A stretch of DNA of 64,000 nt from Symbiodinium natans (Eukaryota > Sar > Dinophyceae > Suessiales > Symbiodiniaceae). Below are positions 22,744 to 34,399 of this stretch, in pieces. A program made the translations under genes and the position numbers. Numbering within the stretch: position 1 is the stretch's first letter; each line of letters begins with the position of its first letter. Below the pieces are notes generated by a model, which was not told the origin of the DNA, made no database searches, and was given only the letters and a program-made list of their open reading frames with translations. The DNA lies in NCBI GenBank assembly GCA_905221605.1, contig CAJNDS010002823.1, forward strand, positions 653,001-717,000, written 5' to 3'.

Positions 22744-23416
22744 GAAAGTTCTCTACTAGCGGGCCCCCTGCAAACAAAGCTCTTGTAAACGCCAAAACCC
22801 TACACCCGAAGCCTACATTAAGCCCTACACCATACACCCAAACCCAGAAACCCAGCCCGAAACTCTAAACCTTGTCTAGTGCTATAAAACCCTGAAAAAA
22901 AACCTTATACAAATACACCCCCTGCACACAGCCCTCCCCGAACCCTCCCAAGCCCTGATGAGGTTTAGGGTCTAGGGGTTTAGGGTGTAATGGCTGGCCT
23001 GGGGCTCCTCATTCTCAGCGCCTTTTCCTGGGATGGCGGCTTAGCGCGCTTTTGGCACTTTTCGGTGTTTAGCTTACACGGCTTGTGAGGGCTTTATAAG
23101 GGTCTATAGGGGCCTCTAAGGGTCTATAAGGGCTTGCAAGGGTTTGTAGATGTAATGGACTTACAAAGGGCTTATAAGGGTTCAAGAGGGCTTATAGGGG
23201 TTTAGGGCTTCACAGGGTTTACAGGGCTTGTACGGAGCACAGGCAGCGGGTTTATGGGGTTTACAGGTACGGTTTATCGGCACCTATAGGGCTTATGGGG
23301 TTATAAGCTAAGGGTTTACAGGGCTTATGTTCCTTACAGCTTGCTGTCTTTGTAGGTTCGTAAAGCTTATACATGATTTATAGGGCATATCGTGTATGTA
23401 GGGGTTGTAGAGTGTA

Positions 23417-23656
23417 CCCCTCCCCGCCTCCCCCCCTCCCCCCTCCCCCCCCCCTCTCCCCCTCTCCCCTCCCCCCCCCCCCTCCCCTCCCCCCCTCCCC
23501 CCCCCCCTCCCCCCCTCCCCCCCTCCCCCCTCCCCCCTCCCCCCCCTCCCCCCCTCCCCCCTCCCCCCCTCCCCCCTCCCCCCCTCCCCCCCTCCCCCCC
23601 CCCCCCCCCCCCCTCCCCCCCCTCAGCCCCCTCCTCCCTCCCTCTCCCCCACCGCC
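23417..23656 (+). repeat. 240-bp C-rich polypyrimidine tract
   Basis: Nearly uninterrupted (C4-10 T) sequence with only a few other bases. The open proline or glycine frames across it are composition artefacts. The G-rich strand could form G-quadruplexes and the C-rich strand i-motifs. Confidence 0.9.
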
Positions 23657-23814
23657 AAAGAAAGCCCTAACCCTAAACCCCAAACCCGAAACCGTAAAGG
23701 GTCGGTGGCTTCATAAACCCACAAAGCCCTCGAAGCCCTTGAGGCCCTTGTATAGGCCCTGAAGGCCCCTTAAGCACCTAAAGCTCTTGAAACCCTTACA
23801 GCCCTGAAAGCCCA

Positions 23815-24087
23815 TAACCCTAAACCACAAACCCTAAACCCTAAACCCTAAACCCTCAACCCTCAACCCTCAACCCTAAACCCTAAACCCTAAACCCTAA
23901 ACTAAACCCTAAACCCCTCTGAACCTTGCACCTGGGATTTTCGACTCAAGGCTGCGCAATGCCCCAAGGGGCGGTATGGATGCGCGATGACATCGTCGGG
24001 TCGACCTAGCAAGCACTTGAAGGATCATCGTTTAGGGTTTAGGGTTGAGGGTTTAGGGTTTAGGGTTTAGGGTTTAGGGTTTAGGGA
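23815..24087. repeat. Opposed telomere-like arrays
   Basis: A C-rich (CCCTAAA/CCCTCAA)n array at 23815-23916 and a G-rich (TTTAGGG)n array at 24031-24087 face each other across about 115 bp of unique sequence. Confidence 0.9.
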
Positions 24088-26149
24088 TGGGTGCCCTACG
24101 TAGGGCTCGAAGCGCCCATGAACCAGAACTACCCCTGAACTAGGATAGAGATCCCAACCTTATAAGACTTATGAGCCCCAACCACACGCTAAATGCCCTA
24201 AACCCTCTAAGGTATTTTTAGGTTTAGGGGTTTAGTTCTTTCGGGACACCCGAGTTTGAATATGCCAGGCAGCCAAACACCAAGTAGCTATGGAAGATGC
24301 CTGAAAACCTCTACCGGCATCTCAGTTCTCATGAACATAATGGCTACATGCATTACAAAAAGGGTGCCGGGCTCTCTGGGGTGAGGTTCTAAAATTCGGA
24401 TTTGAGTTCAAGGCTTGGGTCAAAGGCATACCTGGGCCCGCGCTTGACTCGACGACTTCAAGTCTTGCTGGACTCTGGTTCTTGTTTCTCCCAAAATAGG
24501 GGTACCCTTTGACGGGTTTCCGATACTACGGACGATATCATTTCGGGACATATTAGCGGCACCCTAGTTTTGGGAAAGCCCCAAGAAAAGTAAAAAACAT
24601 GACGTCGCAGACCTCGAATCCTCTAGACGCCCCGAACACCCAGAACATGTAGACCCGAAGGTCGAATCCCGAAAAACTCTGAACCCGAGAAGCCCCCAAC
24701 CCCACAAACTCGCAGGTCACCATCCCCCCTTAAATTTACGGCAGCGCTTGCAGACAAGTGGGTAAATCGACCCCAGACCCTATGAACCCTATCAACCCTA
24801 TTAACCCTATAAACCCTGTAACCCCTATACACCCTAAAAACCCCAGGCCCATGAACCCCATAAACCCTACAAACCCCTTCAGGTTCAATAAGCACCCCTA
24901 CACCCCCCCCCCCCCCCCCCCCCACCCCCCCCCCCCCCCCCCCCCCTCCCCAAAACCCTCCCCTTCCAGCCTCCACTCGAAACCCTAGCTCAACCCGAAA
25001 CCCTAAACCCTAAACCCTAAACACTAAACCCCAACAGCCCCCCCCCCCCCCCCCGTTCCGGCCCCCCTCGGCCTCTGAAGTAGGGCCGGCCCCGGGCGGC
25101 TCCGTAGCCGATGGCTTGGAGCCCTCCCGCCTTGTTCACCTGCACCCAAAGGCTATTTTGCGTTTTAGGGCGTTAAGGGGTTTTAGGTTTTTGTTTTGGG
25201 CTTTTGGGTTTTTTTGGGGTTTGGAGGGTTTTTAGGGGATTAAGGGTTGTAGGGGTTTTAGGGCTTCAGGGGTTTGAAGGGTTTTGGTGGCTTTAGGGGT
25301 TTTAGGATCTTAGGGGTTTAAAGGGTTGTAGGGTCTTTGTTGGTTTTAGGGGTTTTAGGTCTTAGGGTATTTTCGGGTTTTCAGTGTCGGGGTGTTTTAG
25401 GCGTGTTAGGGGCTTTTAGGGTTTTAGGGGCTTTGCGTATTTCAAGGTTTTGTTTAGGGGCTTAGGGGCTTTGGGGTTTTTCAGGGTTAGGGAGTTATAA
25501 GGGCTTCGGGATTTTAGGGAGTCAGGGTTTTAGAGCTTTAAGGGCTCCCTTCGTCCGCGGAGCTGGGCACTGGGCACCTTTCTGTGCGTAATTAGGTTTG
25601 TAATGCAATGGCTCCCAACACGAAAAACGTAGAACAAGGGGACTACTGGGAGCGGGGGCGGGCGTGGGCCTAACCCTAAACCCTAAACCCGAAACCCTAA
25701 CCCCTAAACACGAACCCCTAAGCCCCAATCCTAAAGGATTGATTTGTCGAGGTTGTGGGGTCTAAATCAGGAGGTCAAAGGGCCCTCCTGTAGGCAACTG
25801 ACCATCCTGTGTGTAGGGAAGTTGCTCAATGCCGACCTTAAAGAAAGTAAATCTTTAAAGGTTCTGAAGTATGGGCCGTTAAGTTGCATGTTTAAAGACT
25901 TCCTTGGGCTTTTGGGGGTTGTGGTGTGGCCAGGTGTCGACTGGCATGGTCCCTCGTAAGGACCTAGGGGCATGCCTTCAGCCAGGGGTACTGTACTTAC
26001 TGCTGAGCTGTAGAATTTACCAATGACGTCCCGCGACCCAACGCCTATCCTCCCCTGAGAACCTTACTAAAACTAGTATTTGAATATTCCCTTGGGTTTT
26101 ATGCACATAAAAAAACGAGGGGGCAATAGAAGCCCTCCCCCCCCCCCCC

Positions 26150-26249
26150 CGCCCCGCGCAAAGACAGCTCGAGCCTTCTCCCCTGCCTTCTTTATCATTT
26201 CGTCGAGGCTGAGCGTCCTCCCGTCGTCGGTCTTCTCCGCGACTTTCAC
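26150..26249 (-). CDS. Possible exon, charged helical segment
   Basis: On the minus strand an acceptor-like AAGCTTTTGCAG ends at 26250 and the frame continues VKVAEKTDDGRTLSLDEMIK then KAGEKARAVFA before running into a G-rich homopolymer. Strongly charged and helix-like, with good coding appearance. It may belong with the candidate exon at 26725-26831 upstream on the same strand. CAG|GTGAAA could instead be read as a donor. No family recognised. Confidence 0.38.
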
Positions 26250-26634
26250 CTGCAAAAGCTTTTGTCTCAGAACTAAGGCTCCTGAACCCCCCCCCACCCA
26301 AACAAAAGCAACACAAACCTGAAGCCTTGGGCGGTTCAACAACACGCCCACATGGACTCAAAGCTACAACCCCGTCGTTGAGAGCCGCGGGGCCTGTTGA
26401 TGTTACCCTCTCTAAGCAAACGCACCTGGGAACCATGCGCGTTCGGCCCTTTACCTTTGGGGTTTCCCTACATCTAAATTGACTGTCTTTAGTTTTTCTT
26501 GTTGGGGAGGGGGGAGGTCTTTTTCGAAAGGGGGGCGGGGGGGTTCAAGCTACCTCGGCAACCTTCGGAAAGCTTAGGGAGCCTTGGGGCCAGTATTCGG
26601 GAACCTTAGGTCACATGCTCCGCTTTGAACCCCC

Positions 26635-26694
26635 CCCCCCCCCCCCCCCCCCAAACCCTAAACCCTAAACCCTAAACCCTAAACCCTGAATCCC
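26635..26694 (-). repeat. Poly-C run joined to telomere-like (CCCTAAA)5
   Basis: About 20 consecutive C followed by five CCCTAAA heptamers. It lies between the two candidate minus-strand exons at 26150-26249 and 26725-26831, so it would be intronic if they are one gene. Confidence 0.9.
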
Positions 26695-26724
26695 CCTCCC
26701 CTAAGAGCCCAAAAAAGCTACGAT

Positions 26725-26831
26725 GTGTAGTTCCAACCTCGGAGGTGATGGGAACGTCCTCCTCCTTGTTCTTCTTGCCTTGCGCAGCCCCGATCTCCCA
26801 TAGAAACACTAGAATCACCGTACCAGGACCT
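26725..26831 (-). CDS. Possible exon with strong acceptor site, unknown protein
   Basis: The minus strand shows a long T-rich tract ending TTTTTTCAG at 26832, then a frame reading GPGTVILVFLWEIGAAQGKK and NKEEDVPITSEVGTTHR. The first half is hydrophobic enough for a short membrane or buried strand segment and the second half is charged. No donor was fixed and no family recognised. Confidence 0.38.
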
Positions 26832-26924
26832 CTGAAAAAATGAGAAAAAAAATCAGAAAAACAAAACCCCAACACCCAAAGAGACCGAAAGCCTCCAAAA
26901 CCCTCAATCAACCCAAAGCTCAGG

Positions 26925-27228
26925 ACCCTAAACCCTAAACCCTAAACCTTAGACCCTAGACCGAAGACCCTGGACCCTAGACCCTAGACCCTAAACCCAA
27001 ACCCCCCCCAAAAAAAAAAAAAAACTCGCACATCCCCGAGCTCTCACGCCATGGGGCTAGTGGCCGCCAGAAAGGCAGCACCGGGTGGCACGGCACCTGT
27101 CGCGCTGTTCTGGGGTTTAGGGCTTAGGGTTTAGGGTTTAGGGCTTAGGGCTTAGGGTTTAGGGTTTAGGGTTTGGGGTTTGGGGTTTGGGGTTTGGGGT
27201 TTCGGGTTTCGGGTTTCGGGTTTCGGGT
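26925..27228. repeat. Telomere-like arrays with TTTGGGG and TTTCGGG variants
   Basis: C-rich variants at 26925-27000, then a G-rich array at 27113-27228 that changes from TTTAGGG to TTTGGGG to TTTCGGG in blocks. Block-wise homogeneous variants indicate local unit amplification. Confidence 0.85.
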
Positions 27229-27639
27229 CTCCCTGACAACTTTATAGGGTCTTAAAGGGCGCTAGAAGGTTTTAACGGGGCTTATAGGGTTTTGAAGGGG
27301 TTTGTAGGGTTTTATAGGGCTTCTAGGGTGTATAGGGGTTTTATGAGGTTTTGAAGGGTTTTTTTGGGGTTTTATAGGGCTTTATCTGGTTTCATAGGGC
27401 GTTAAAGTGCTTTAAGGGGGTTATAGGGTTTGATCGGGGCTTATAGGGTTTCAAAGGGGTCTTAAGGGGTTATCGGGTTTTAAATGGGTTTATAGGGTGT
27501 TAACGGGGTTTACAGGGTTTTATCGGGACTAATTGTAGGGTTTTATAGGGGTTTATAGGGTTGTAAAGGGGTTTATAGGGGCTATAGGGTGTTAAAGGGT
27601 CTTAAAGGGGTTCATAGGGTTCAGAGGGTTGATTAGAAT
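27229..27639 (+). repeat. Decayed telomere-like sequence
   Basis: About 400 bp of GGGTTTTATAGGGG-type sequence; each 8-15 bp contains a GGG with T/A spacers. It is probably a diverged TTTAGGG-derived tract. No gene. Confidence 0.55.
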
Positions 27640-27870
27640 AAGAGCCCCGTTCATATACAATTTTTCAATAGGTAGTATTTTTCGAATTTTGGTTCTTGAC
27701 ATTGCGTTGTCACTTCCAGACTTTTTGTCATTTTGTTGAGGGGGGGGGGGGAGGGGGGGCGGGGGAGGTAGAATTGCAGGATCTGCTCGCGGGGTCCAGG
27801 GCATACTTTTGTTTCGTCCCCATTGTTTGTTGCAGAGCTTGGGGCTTTCGAGCTTCATTCCGAGCCCCAA
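27640..27870 (-). CDS. Possible exon with proline tract, unknown protein
   Basis: The minus strand reads LCNKQWGRNKSMPWTPRADP, a proline tract encoded by a G-run on plus (27739-27766), then QQNDKKSGSDNAMSRTKIRK and ILPIEKLYMNGALILI. The right part has normal composition. A plus-strand frame is also open. No family recognised. Confidence 0.28.
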
Positions 27871-29598
27871 CCCTTTCGGACTGCCCGATCACAGCCTGGG
27901 GTTTAGGTTTAGGGTTCAGACAGCAGGGCTTGGGATTTAGGGTCTTGGGCTTATTCAGGAATAGGGGGTTTCGTGCTAGTTCGGGTGCCAAAGTGCAGGG
28001 TCTAACTAGGGGCACCCATCTAGCACTTCAGAGCCATAACCAAGCAGGGGCTGCTGGCCATCCTGAACACCAGAAGCCTTACAAGTAGGGTTCTAAGTAG
28101 AGCTCATGACCAAATTGCTTAAGAACCCCTGCCCCCCCCCCCCCAAAAAAAAAAAAAAAAAAAAAAACAACAACAAAAGTCTTCCGGATAAGGGTAATAT
28201 TGGGATTTGGTTGTTTTAAGCAAATTGTCGTGAATACCGTGAACCTTCAAGTACGAAGCTCAAAATATAATCCAGCTCACAGCCTCCAACTTTGGGTGGG
28301 ACGGCGACCGGCATGCTACCTGCGTTCTGCTCTCTTGGCGCGCGAGGCGATCATCTAAATAGGGTCTGTGGATTTAGTGCCCTAAACCCTAAAAACCCTA
28401 AACCCTAAACCCTAAGCATAACAGCCACAGACACCCCCGAAAAGGGTCCTCAATCGAGCCCTCCAAAATGTTGTGATCCTTACCGCTGTACCGGAACCCT
28501 CAAAACAGCGAGACCCGCGAAATGTCGGATTTATAAGGCCTGTGGCATTGAACTTTTTGGTCTATACAGCATAGGGTCTAAGAACAGTCTAGCTGGGATG
28601 AACCTGAAAACGCTCTGAACAATGTTCCGGGATACGCCCCTCTTACGCCCAAAATGGGAAAATGTAAATTGTCCCAAGGGCCCTTAAGCCTCAGGCTACC
28701 GAGCTAGGACTTCGAACCTCCAAGGCTTCCCTAACCCTGGAAGTACTCTTCACCGGCAGTTTGGCTGGTGGTTGTTTCGCGCTTCGGCGGTTTAGGGTTT
28801 AGAGGAAGGGTTTCGGGGGTCTGTTTGAAGGGTTTCCCTAAGCCTAAACCCTAAACCCTAAACCCTAAAACCCTAAACCCTAAACCCTAAACCCTAAACC
28901 CTAAACAGGTTTACCGGGTTCGGGGGTCTAAGAACCTAAGGGCCACCTCAAGGGTTCTAAGAGTGTTTCAGGGTTCGGGGGGGGGGGGGCTTAAGGACTT
29001 AAGCTTGGAATCTTCCCCCTTATGTTAGCAGTTCCTTAGTAAGGATCATAAATAGTTCAGGATTGCTAGTATGAGGGGGAACATCCCAAACTTAAGGGCT
29101 TTAGGGTCAAGCTGCAGGCGTGTGAAGCTAGACGGCGGGGGGGGGGGGGGGGGTTCGGTTGTAGGGACTTTTTGACCCTAAGCCCCAAATCAACCTGAAC
29201 CCTATAACCCTATAACCCGTAAACCCGTAAACCCTAAACTACGTACAGAGCTCAAAGTCGTTCCAGACCTCCAGAGAAAACCCAGGATGGCATTGTGAAG
29301 GATTCCCCAAACGCTCTAGCAACCCTTCTACAAAAACCCGCAAAGCCCATCAAAATATACCCAAACCCTTACAACATCCTAAAAGTCTCGAAAGGAGCTA
29401 CAAACCCATTTGAAAACGGCCCTAAAGGACAAGCAAAAACCCTGAACCCTAAACCCTAAACCCAAAACCCTAAACCCTAAACCCCAAGCCCTAAACCGCA
29501 GCTTGCGGCCCCAAGCGCTCTTGGGAGGGACTGTGGTTGGCACTCGCCCGGGGGGCTGGAGTGCGCCCAGCAGCCTCAGGTTGAGGGCATCACTTGAG
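27871..29598. other. Patchwork: MITE-like element, arrays, homopolymers
   Basis: Includes an M4 element at 28112-28227 with a C12/A23 run inside it, telomere-like arrays at about 28380-28412, 28842-28907 and 29436-29500, and G-runs at 28977-28990 and 29139-29152. The unique remainder has no recognised gene. Confidence 0.45.
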
Positions 29599-29757
29599 TT
29601 TAGGGTTTAGGGTTTAGGGTTTAGGGTTTAGGTTAGGGTTTAGGGTTTAGGGTTTAGGGTTTAGGGTTTAGGGTTTAGGGTTTAGGGTTTAGGGTTTAGG
29701 GTTTAGGGTTTAGGGTTTGGGGTTTGGGGTTTGGGGTTCAGGGTTCAGGGTTTAGGG
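29599..29757 (+). repeat. Telomere-like (TTTAGGG)n array, longest in the window
   Basis: About 22 heptamers with one shortened unit (GGTTAGGG), then TTTGGGG and TTCAGGG variants at the right. An M1 inverted-repeat element (29759-29882) directly abuts the last repeat. Confidence 0.95.
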
Positions 29758-29758
29758 C

Positions 29759-29882
29759 TACTTGGTGGTTCATGGGTAGTTTTCAGTGAGATTTTCAGTT
29801 GGGCAACTATCATTGTGAATGACTACAACCTCACTCAAGGTACTTATAACCCTACGTATACATACCCATGAACCTTCATGTA
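29759..29882. mobile_element. MITE-like element, family M1, abutting the telomere-like array
   Basis: Begins CTACTTGGTGGTTCATGGGT and ends CATGAACCTTCATGTAG, with ACTTATAACCCTA in the right arm. The left end follows the last TTTAGGG without a gap. Confidence 0.6.
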
Positions 29883-31654
29883 GGGCTTTACAGGGTCTAA
29901 TAAGGTTTGGGCTTTACGGCTCATACGGTTTTTAAGAGAAGGGAGGGAAAAGGGGGCTTGAGAATTCAGAGTTTTTGGGCATGTGGAGACCTAGAGCTCT
30001 ACAAACCTCCCCTACTAGAGGGGCCTGAATAATTGGAATAGGGTTTTGGGGGTCATTGTAATATAGTTACAAAGGGACCCTAAGGGAATGTAGTTAGTAA
30101 TTATTCGACCCCTTTATTAAGCCCTATCAGGAAGCCGTCAACCCTGATTGCCAAAAAGCAGGCTTGGAAACCCCAAAACCGTCAAACCCTAAACCCTAAA
30201 CCCAAAACCCGAAAATCCTAATTAAACCCTAAGTCGCCTAAATCCCATCGCTGCCATCAAGTGGCCCGGCTGGCAGGCCGCTGCTGACTGGAAGTCCTGG
30301 GCCTGGCAATAGGGTTTTAGGGTTTGGGGTTTAGGGTGTTAGGGTTTAGGGTTTAGGGTCTAGGGTTTTAGGGTTTAGGGTTTTTAGAGTTTTCGAATAT
30401 GAGTTTTTGATTACTAGTATTTCCGAGACCCCTTGGGGGATCCAACAAATAGAACCCCCAAATAGTACCCTATAATACTATTGGGTCATTCTTAGGAACC
30501 CTTACGGGGATCCATTTTTTGGATCCTCCCAGGGGTCTGGGTTGCCATTTGCTTTAGAACCTCACCCCAAAAATGTGAAAGACTCTTTGGGTAAATATAG
30601 GGACTACTATCTTTCATATTTTGGGGGGTGTTTCTTAAGCAGTAGACGAGGGTTCAGGAATCGGAGCTCAGGGTGTGATGAGGTCCGAAAAGGAGCTTGA
30701 TTGGGCTTGAGGATCTAATCTTAGCTGGAGTTCTCGGGTTTACTTGGGTTCAGATTTAGTGCAAGAGGGTTTTATTGGGTGTTTGGGGCTTCAACTGGCT
30801 TCAGTCGGGCTTTAGGGGTTAGGTTGGCACTTGTGTGTTCTGCATTGGGCTTAGTAAGATGCTCAGGATTCATGGTTCGATGCTTCAAGGCCGGAAGCCC
30901 GAAGCCTAAAGCGGTTTAGGGTTTAGGGTTTAGGGTCTATAGGGTTCAGGGTTCAGGGTTTAGGTCTCAGTTTGGGTAACGCAGCTCCTACGTCTTGCGC
31001 CATCCCCTCCATGCAGGCTGTGATCCCGAGCCTCAAGCCCTGAACACCTTGGCTCTACCACCCTGAACAACCCGATCGAAAGCCTCAACTCGCCCTGGCT
31101 AAAACCTAGTCACCCTGAGCTGCCTTTTTCTGGAAGATCGGGTGCGGTTCAGGAGAGAGAGCCACTGTAACTGTAAGCGAGGTGTACGCTTCGGGGGCCT
31201 TCATGTTTGGAGAGAGGGGGGTGGGGCCTTTGAAGTTCCCTAAGCCCTAAAACTCTCAAACCCTAAAATCCTAAAAACCCTAAAAACCCTAAACCCTAAC
31301 CCTAAACACTAGTTGGTGGAATTCTTGTGGACTTCGGCCTCCCATGCATCCGCCGCAGCCGCCCAAGCACCTCAGCCCAGGACTCAGCACTTCAGGGGCC
31401 TTCCTCAGTTTCCCGACTACTAGTTGCTTAAGAACCCCAAGATATGAAACATGTTCTTCCCTAGTACGGGTCATATAGGGATTATTTATCTTTTACTTTC
31501 TGGGGTTCTCAAGCAATTCGTAGTAGAGGTGCTTGTACCTATCTAGCACACTTGGGACCTCAAGCTACTATATAGGAACCCTTTTAAGGCCCAAGTACAT
31601 TCTGTGTGGGTACGCTGGCCCTGTGGGTTTGCTGACTTCAGACTCGCCTCGGAA
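29883..31654. other. Patchwork: MITE-like elements and short arrays
   Basis: Element at about 30015-30115 (family of 7507-7612), telomere-like sequence at 30184-30235 and 30310-30390, M4 elements at 30548-30645 and 31417-31523, telomere-like sequence at 30912-30965 and 31250-31310, and a possible element near 31527-31612 (GTGCTTGTACC). No supported gene. Confidence 0.45.
31417..31523. mobile_element. MITE-like element, family M4 (best termini)
   Basis: Left end CTACTAGTTGCTTAAGAACC, right end GGTTCTCAAGCAATTCGTAG: about 21 paired positions with few mismatches. It is flanked by unrelated sequence. No ORF. Confidence 0.62.
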
Positions 31655-31960
31655 CTAGACACTTTGCACCGTGATGCAGAAGACTCCTGCGGGTGATCTT
31701 AAGGGCCCGGGCCCACCGCCGCAGCCGCCGCCGCAGCCGCCGCCGCAGCCGCCGCTGCAGCCGCCTCCGCAGCCGCCGGCGTTGCCGCCGGCGCAGCCAT
31801 AGCCCTGGAACATCGGCACAGGCTCGTCGACAACGGGAGTCGAGCCGCAATGACTGCGTGCGGGAGGCAACGTTCCAAGTTCGGATCTTGCGGATCTTGC
31901 GGGCTGCACAAGGAGATCAGGCTTCTCAGAAGGGAAGTGTGTTTCAGTGGGGCGGCGCAA
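31655..31960 (-). CDS. Possible glycine/cysteine-repeat protein fragment
   Basis: The minus-strand frame reads TPVVDEPVPMFQGYGCAGG, then a run of Gly-Gly-Cys-Gly repeats encoded by a (CCGCAGCCG)n minisatellite at about 31715-31800, then GPLRSPAGVFCITVQSV and stop. Gly/Cys repeats can be structural or metal-binding, but here they may only reflect the minisatellite. No ATG at the left limit of the frame; an internal Met precedes FQGYG. Low confidence. Confidence 0.3.
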   Translation of the reverse strand: MRRPTETHFPSEKPDLLVQPARSARSELGTLPPARSHCGSTPVVDEPVPMFQGYGCAGGNAGGCGGGCSGGCGGGCGGGCGGGPGPLRSPAGVFCITVQSV

Positions 31961-32711
31961 CTCAAAAGAACTACTACTAGTGGGACATGAAAAATGAACA
32001 TGCGCCGCTTTGCATGCAAAGAACCCGAAGTCGAAGTTCGAAGTAAAAAAACCAAACCCCTAAGCCTAAACCCTGAACCCTAAGACGTTGCCGCCAAGCC
32101 TCAGAAAGACTCTGAAACTCTCGAAGCCCTACAATCCCTGTAAGTCAGAAAGCAACATACGCAGTCGACGTATATACATATATATATATATATATGCATA
32201 CATTAATGAGAGAGAGAGAGAAAGAGAAACCAGAAACAAAACTCTACAAGCCTACAGCACCCTCAGACCCGTCGGGAGGACCTAGAAAGTGGGACCCGCC
32301 TTTGTGTTGGTACTGGGTGCTACCCTTCGAGGCGAGCTTTCTAGATCGTTCCAGTCTGGGAACACGAACCCAAGAAACATAGCTCTCAGGCTCTCAGCAC
32401 ATCCAAGACCATGCAAAGCATGGTCGCTGAGCCCCCGAAAAACCCTAAACCCTAAACCTCCCTATTAATGTGCGATTTTCGCACCCCTTCGGGTTGCCAA
32501 CCGACTTCAACCGACCTTGTACACCCCAACTTTGAACCCTAAACGCAACCCATAACCCAAAGACAGGGTTTAGGGTTTAGGGTTTAGAGTTTAGGGTTTA
32601 GGGTTTAGGGTTTAGGGCTACTTGGAGGTTCAGGGAGGTTATAGGTATTGTTGTAAGCACTCTAAATAAGCTTACAACCAGCTATAAGTATAGCTACCCG
32701 ACGATGATTCT

Positions 32712-32846
32712 TCAAGAAGACTCTGCAAGCCGTAAGTCGGCGAAGAGTCTCAACGCCTCGTCGGCCAGGAAGCAGGAGCACAGGTACTCGAAGACCAGGA
32801 GGGCGGCAAAGAGCACGTAGAGGAAGACGTAGAATGATCTGGCTAT
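32712..32846 (-). CDS. Possible exon encoding a transmembrane helix
   Basis: The minus strand reads RSFYVFLYVLFAALLVFEYL then CSCFLADEALRLFADLRLAE to a TGA at 32712-32714. The first 20 residues form a convincing membrane-spanning helix. It is preceded by ATAGCCAG, a possible acceptor, and its 3' end runs into an M1 inverted-repeat element (32619-32719), which supplies the stop. It sits between telomere-like arrays at about 32566-32617 and 32928-32960. No family recognised. Confidence 0.35.
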   Translation of the reverse strand: MARSFYVFLYVLFAALLVFEYLCSCFLADEALRLFADLRLAESS

Positions 32847-34199
32847 TTAGGCTTTAGGGCTTTTTTTGGAGGGTGAGACTCACCTCTTGGGCCACCCAGA
32901 GACCTCGGGCTCCACAACCGTACTACAGGGTTTAGGGTTTAGGGTTTAGGGTTTAGGGTCCAGGTGGACCCTCTGGCTCAGGGTGTTACAAGTGCTTGCA
33001 AGTTTCGGGTTTCGAGGTCGAGGGTTTGAAGGGCTTTGCTCTCGAGAGACTCGACGAAAAAGGGCTTGTGAGAGATCTGGGCAGACTTTGCACAGGCGAG
33101 CGGGTTCCCATGTAGATCCGGAGACACCTGCCTCCCAACAGTCCTAAACCATAAGCCCTAAACCCTAAGCCCTAAACCCTAAACCCCCAACCCTAAACCC
33201 TAAACCCTAAACCCTCGCTTTGACCCTCCAAAACTCCTCGGCTTCCAAAAGGCTCTATGGAAGCCTTTGCTACAAACTTGGTCCGGGCTTTTCGAGTCTT
33301 CTTCCCCCAACCCTAAACCCTAAAACCCTAAACCCTAAAACCCTAAAACCCCAAACCCCAAACCCCAAACCCTAAACCCTAAACCCTGAACCCTGAACCC
33401 TTAACCCTAAACCATTTCAAGGCATAGAGCCGCCTTCTTTGCCCTGAAAAAAAGCCCTGGGCTCCACCACCTCTGGTTGTCCAGGCCAACACATCGGTCC
33501 ATCCAAGGGCCTCAGGGTTTAGGGGTTTTTAGGGCGTGGGCTGTGTAGGGTTTAGGGTTTAGGGTTTAGGGTTTAGGGTTTAGGGTTTAGGGCGTGGGGA
33601 TTAGGGTTTGGGGTTTGGGGTTTAGGGCTTAGGTAAAACAACTCTAACCGGATGGGGGCTTCGGGATTCTGAAAAATCGGCGAGTTGCCAGGGCTTTGAG
33701 CACCAAGGGGATCGGGATTTGTAGGGGCTTGCGGCAAGCAGATATACAGTAAATGGGTTTAGGGTTTAGGGTTTAGGGCAAACTCCAGAAAGTTGGAACA
33801 CAGTTAAAGGATGACGAGAGCTGGGATTTTCTTTGGTATACCTTTTGGGGCATGGGGATGAGGATGTTCAAACTTTTTTCATGTGGTATAGGGTTTGAGG
33901 TTTAGGGTTTAGGCTTGTGAACCCTAAAAACTTAAAAAGGAACAAAGACATGGTTCCGAGCTTCTTACAATGATGATCCAGCCGTTGGACACAAGAGCCA
34001 CAGCTCTTACAATGGAAGCACCTGCAACACTTCGAGGGGTTCAGGACGTTTCGGGTTTAGGGTTTAGGGTTAGGGACGCAGGAACCTGACTGAATGGGCT
34101 TCGGGGTTAAGGCTTTGAGGCCTGTCAGGTTTTTGGGTGGGGTTTGGGGTTTGGGGTTTAGGGTCTCGTGCTTGGGGTGGTTTAGGCTAAGAATGAGGT
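32847..34199. other. Telomere-like arrays with short unique segments
   Basis: Arrays at about 32928-32960, 33148-33215, 33308-33413 (C-rich, with CCCTAAAA variants), 33546-33592 and 33757-33778, plus short tracts at 33895-33915 and 34055-34075. The intervening 100-250-bp unique segments show no recognised gene. Confidence 0.45.
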
Positions 34200-34286
34200 T
34201 CAGGGGCTTTGGGATCTTCGGCGGGCAGACGAAGTTACGAAGGATTCCACTTGTGAGCGGTCAGACTCTTTTAGCTGAGATGCAAG

Positions 34287-34366
34287 GAAGCCGTGGAAAG
34301 AAAACCTCCTTTTGTGTAGCAAGGCCTTATACCAGAAACCGGCGCCATCGTCCCAAACATCAATCC
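34287..34366 (-). CDS. Possible exon, Tudor-like sequence hint
   Basis: After an acceptor-like CTCTCCTATAG the minus strand reads IDVWDDGAGFWYKALLHKRR then FSFHGFLASQ, and stays open to about 34200. The VWDDGAGFWYKA pattern resembles Tudor/agenet-type beta-barrel segments (W/Y-rich with a G before W-Y), but this rests on a very short stretch. A plus-strand frame is also open here. Confidence 0.33.
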
Positions 34367-34399
34367 CTATAGGAGAGTTTCCAAAGCCCACGCTTTAAG

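Larger units (their letters stand above)
22744..26149. other. Telomere-like and C-rich low-complexity region
   Basis: Degenerate GGGTTTATAGGG-type sequence at 23070-23330 and 25160-25540 looks like decayed telomere-like repeat. Polypyrimidine tract at 23417-23656; arrays at 23815-23916 (C-rich) and 24031-24087 (G-rich); poly-C at 24905-24950 and 25039-25054. Short unique segments at 24240-24620 and 25740-26060 show no recognised gene. Confidence 0.45.
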
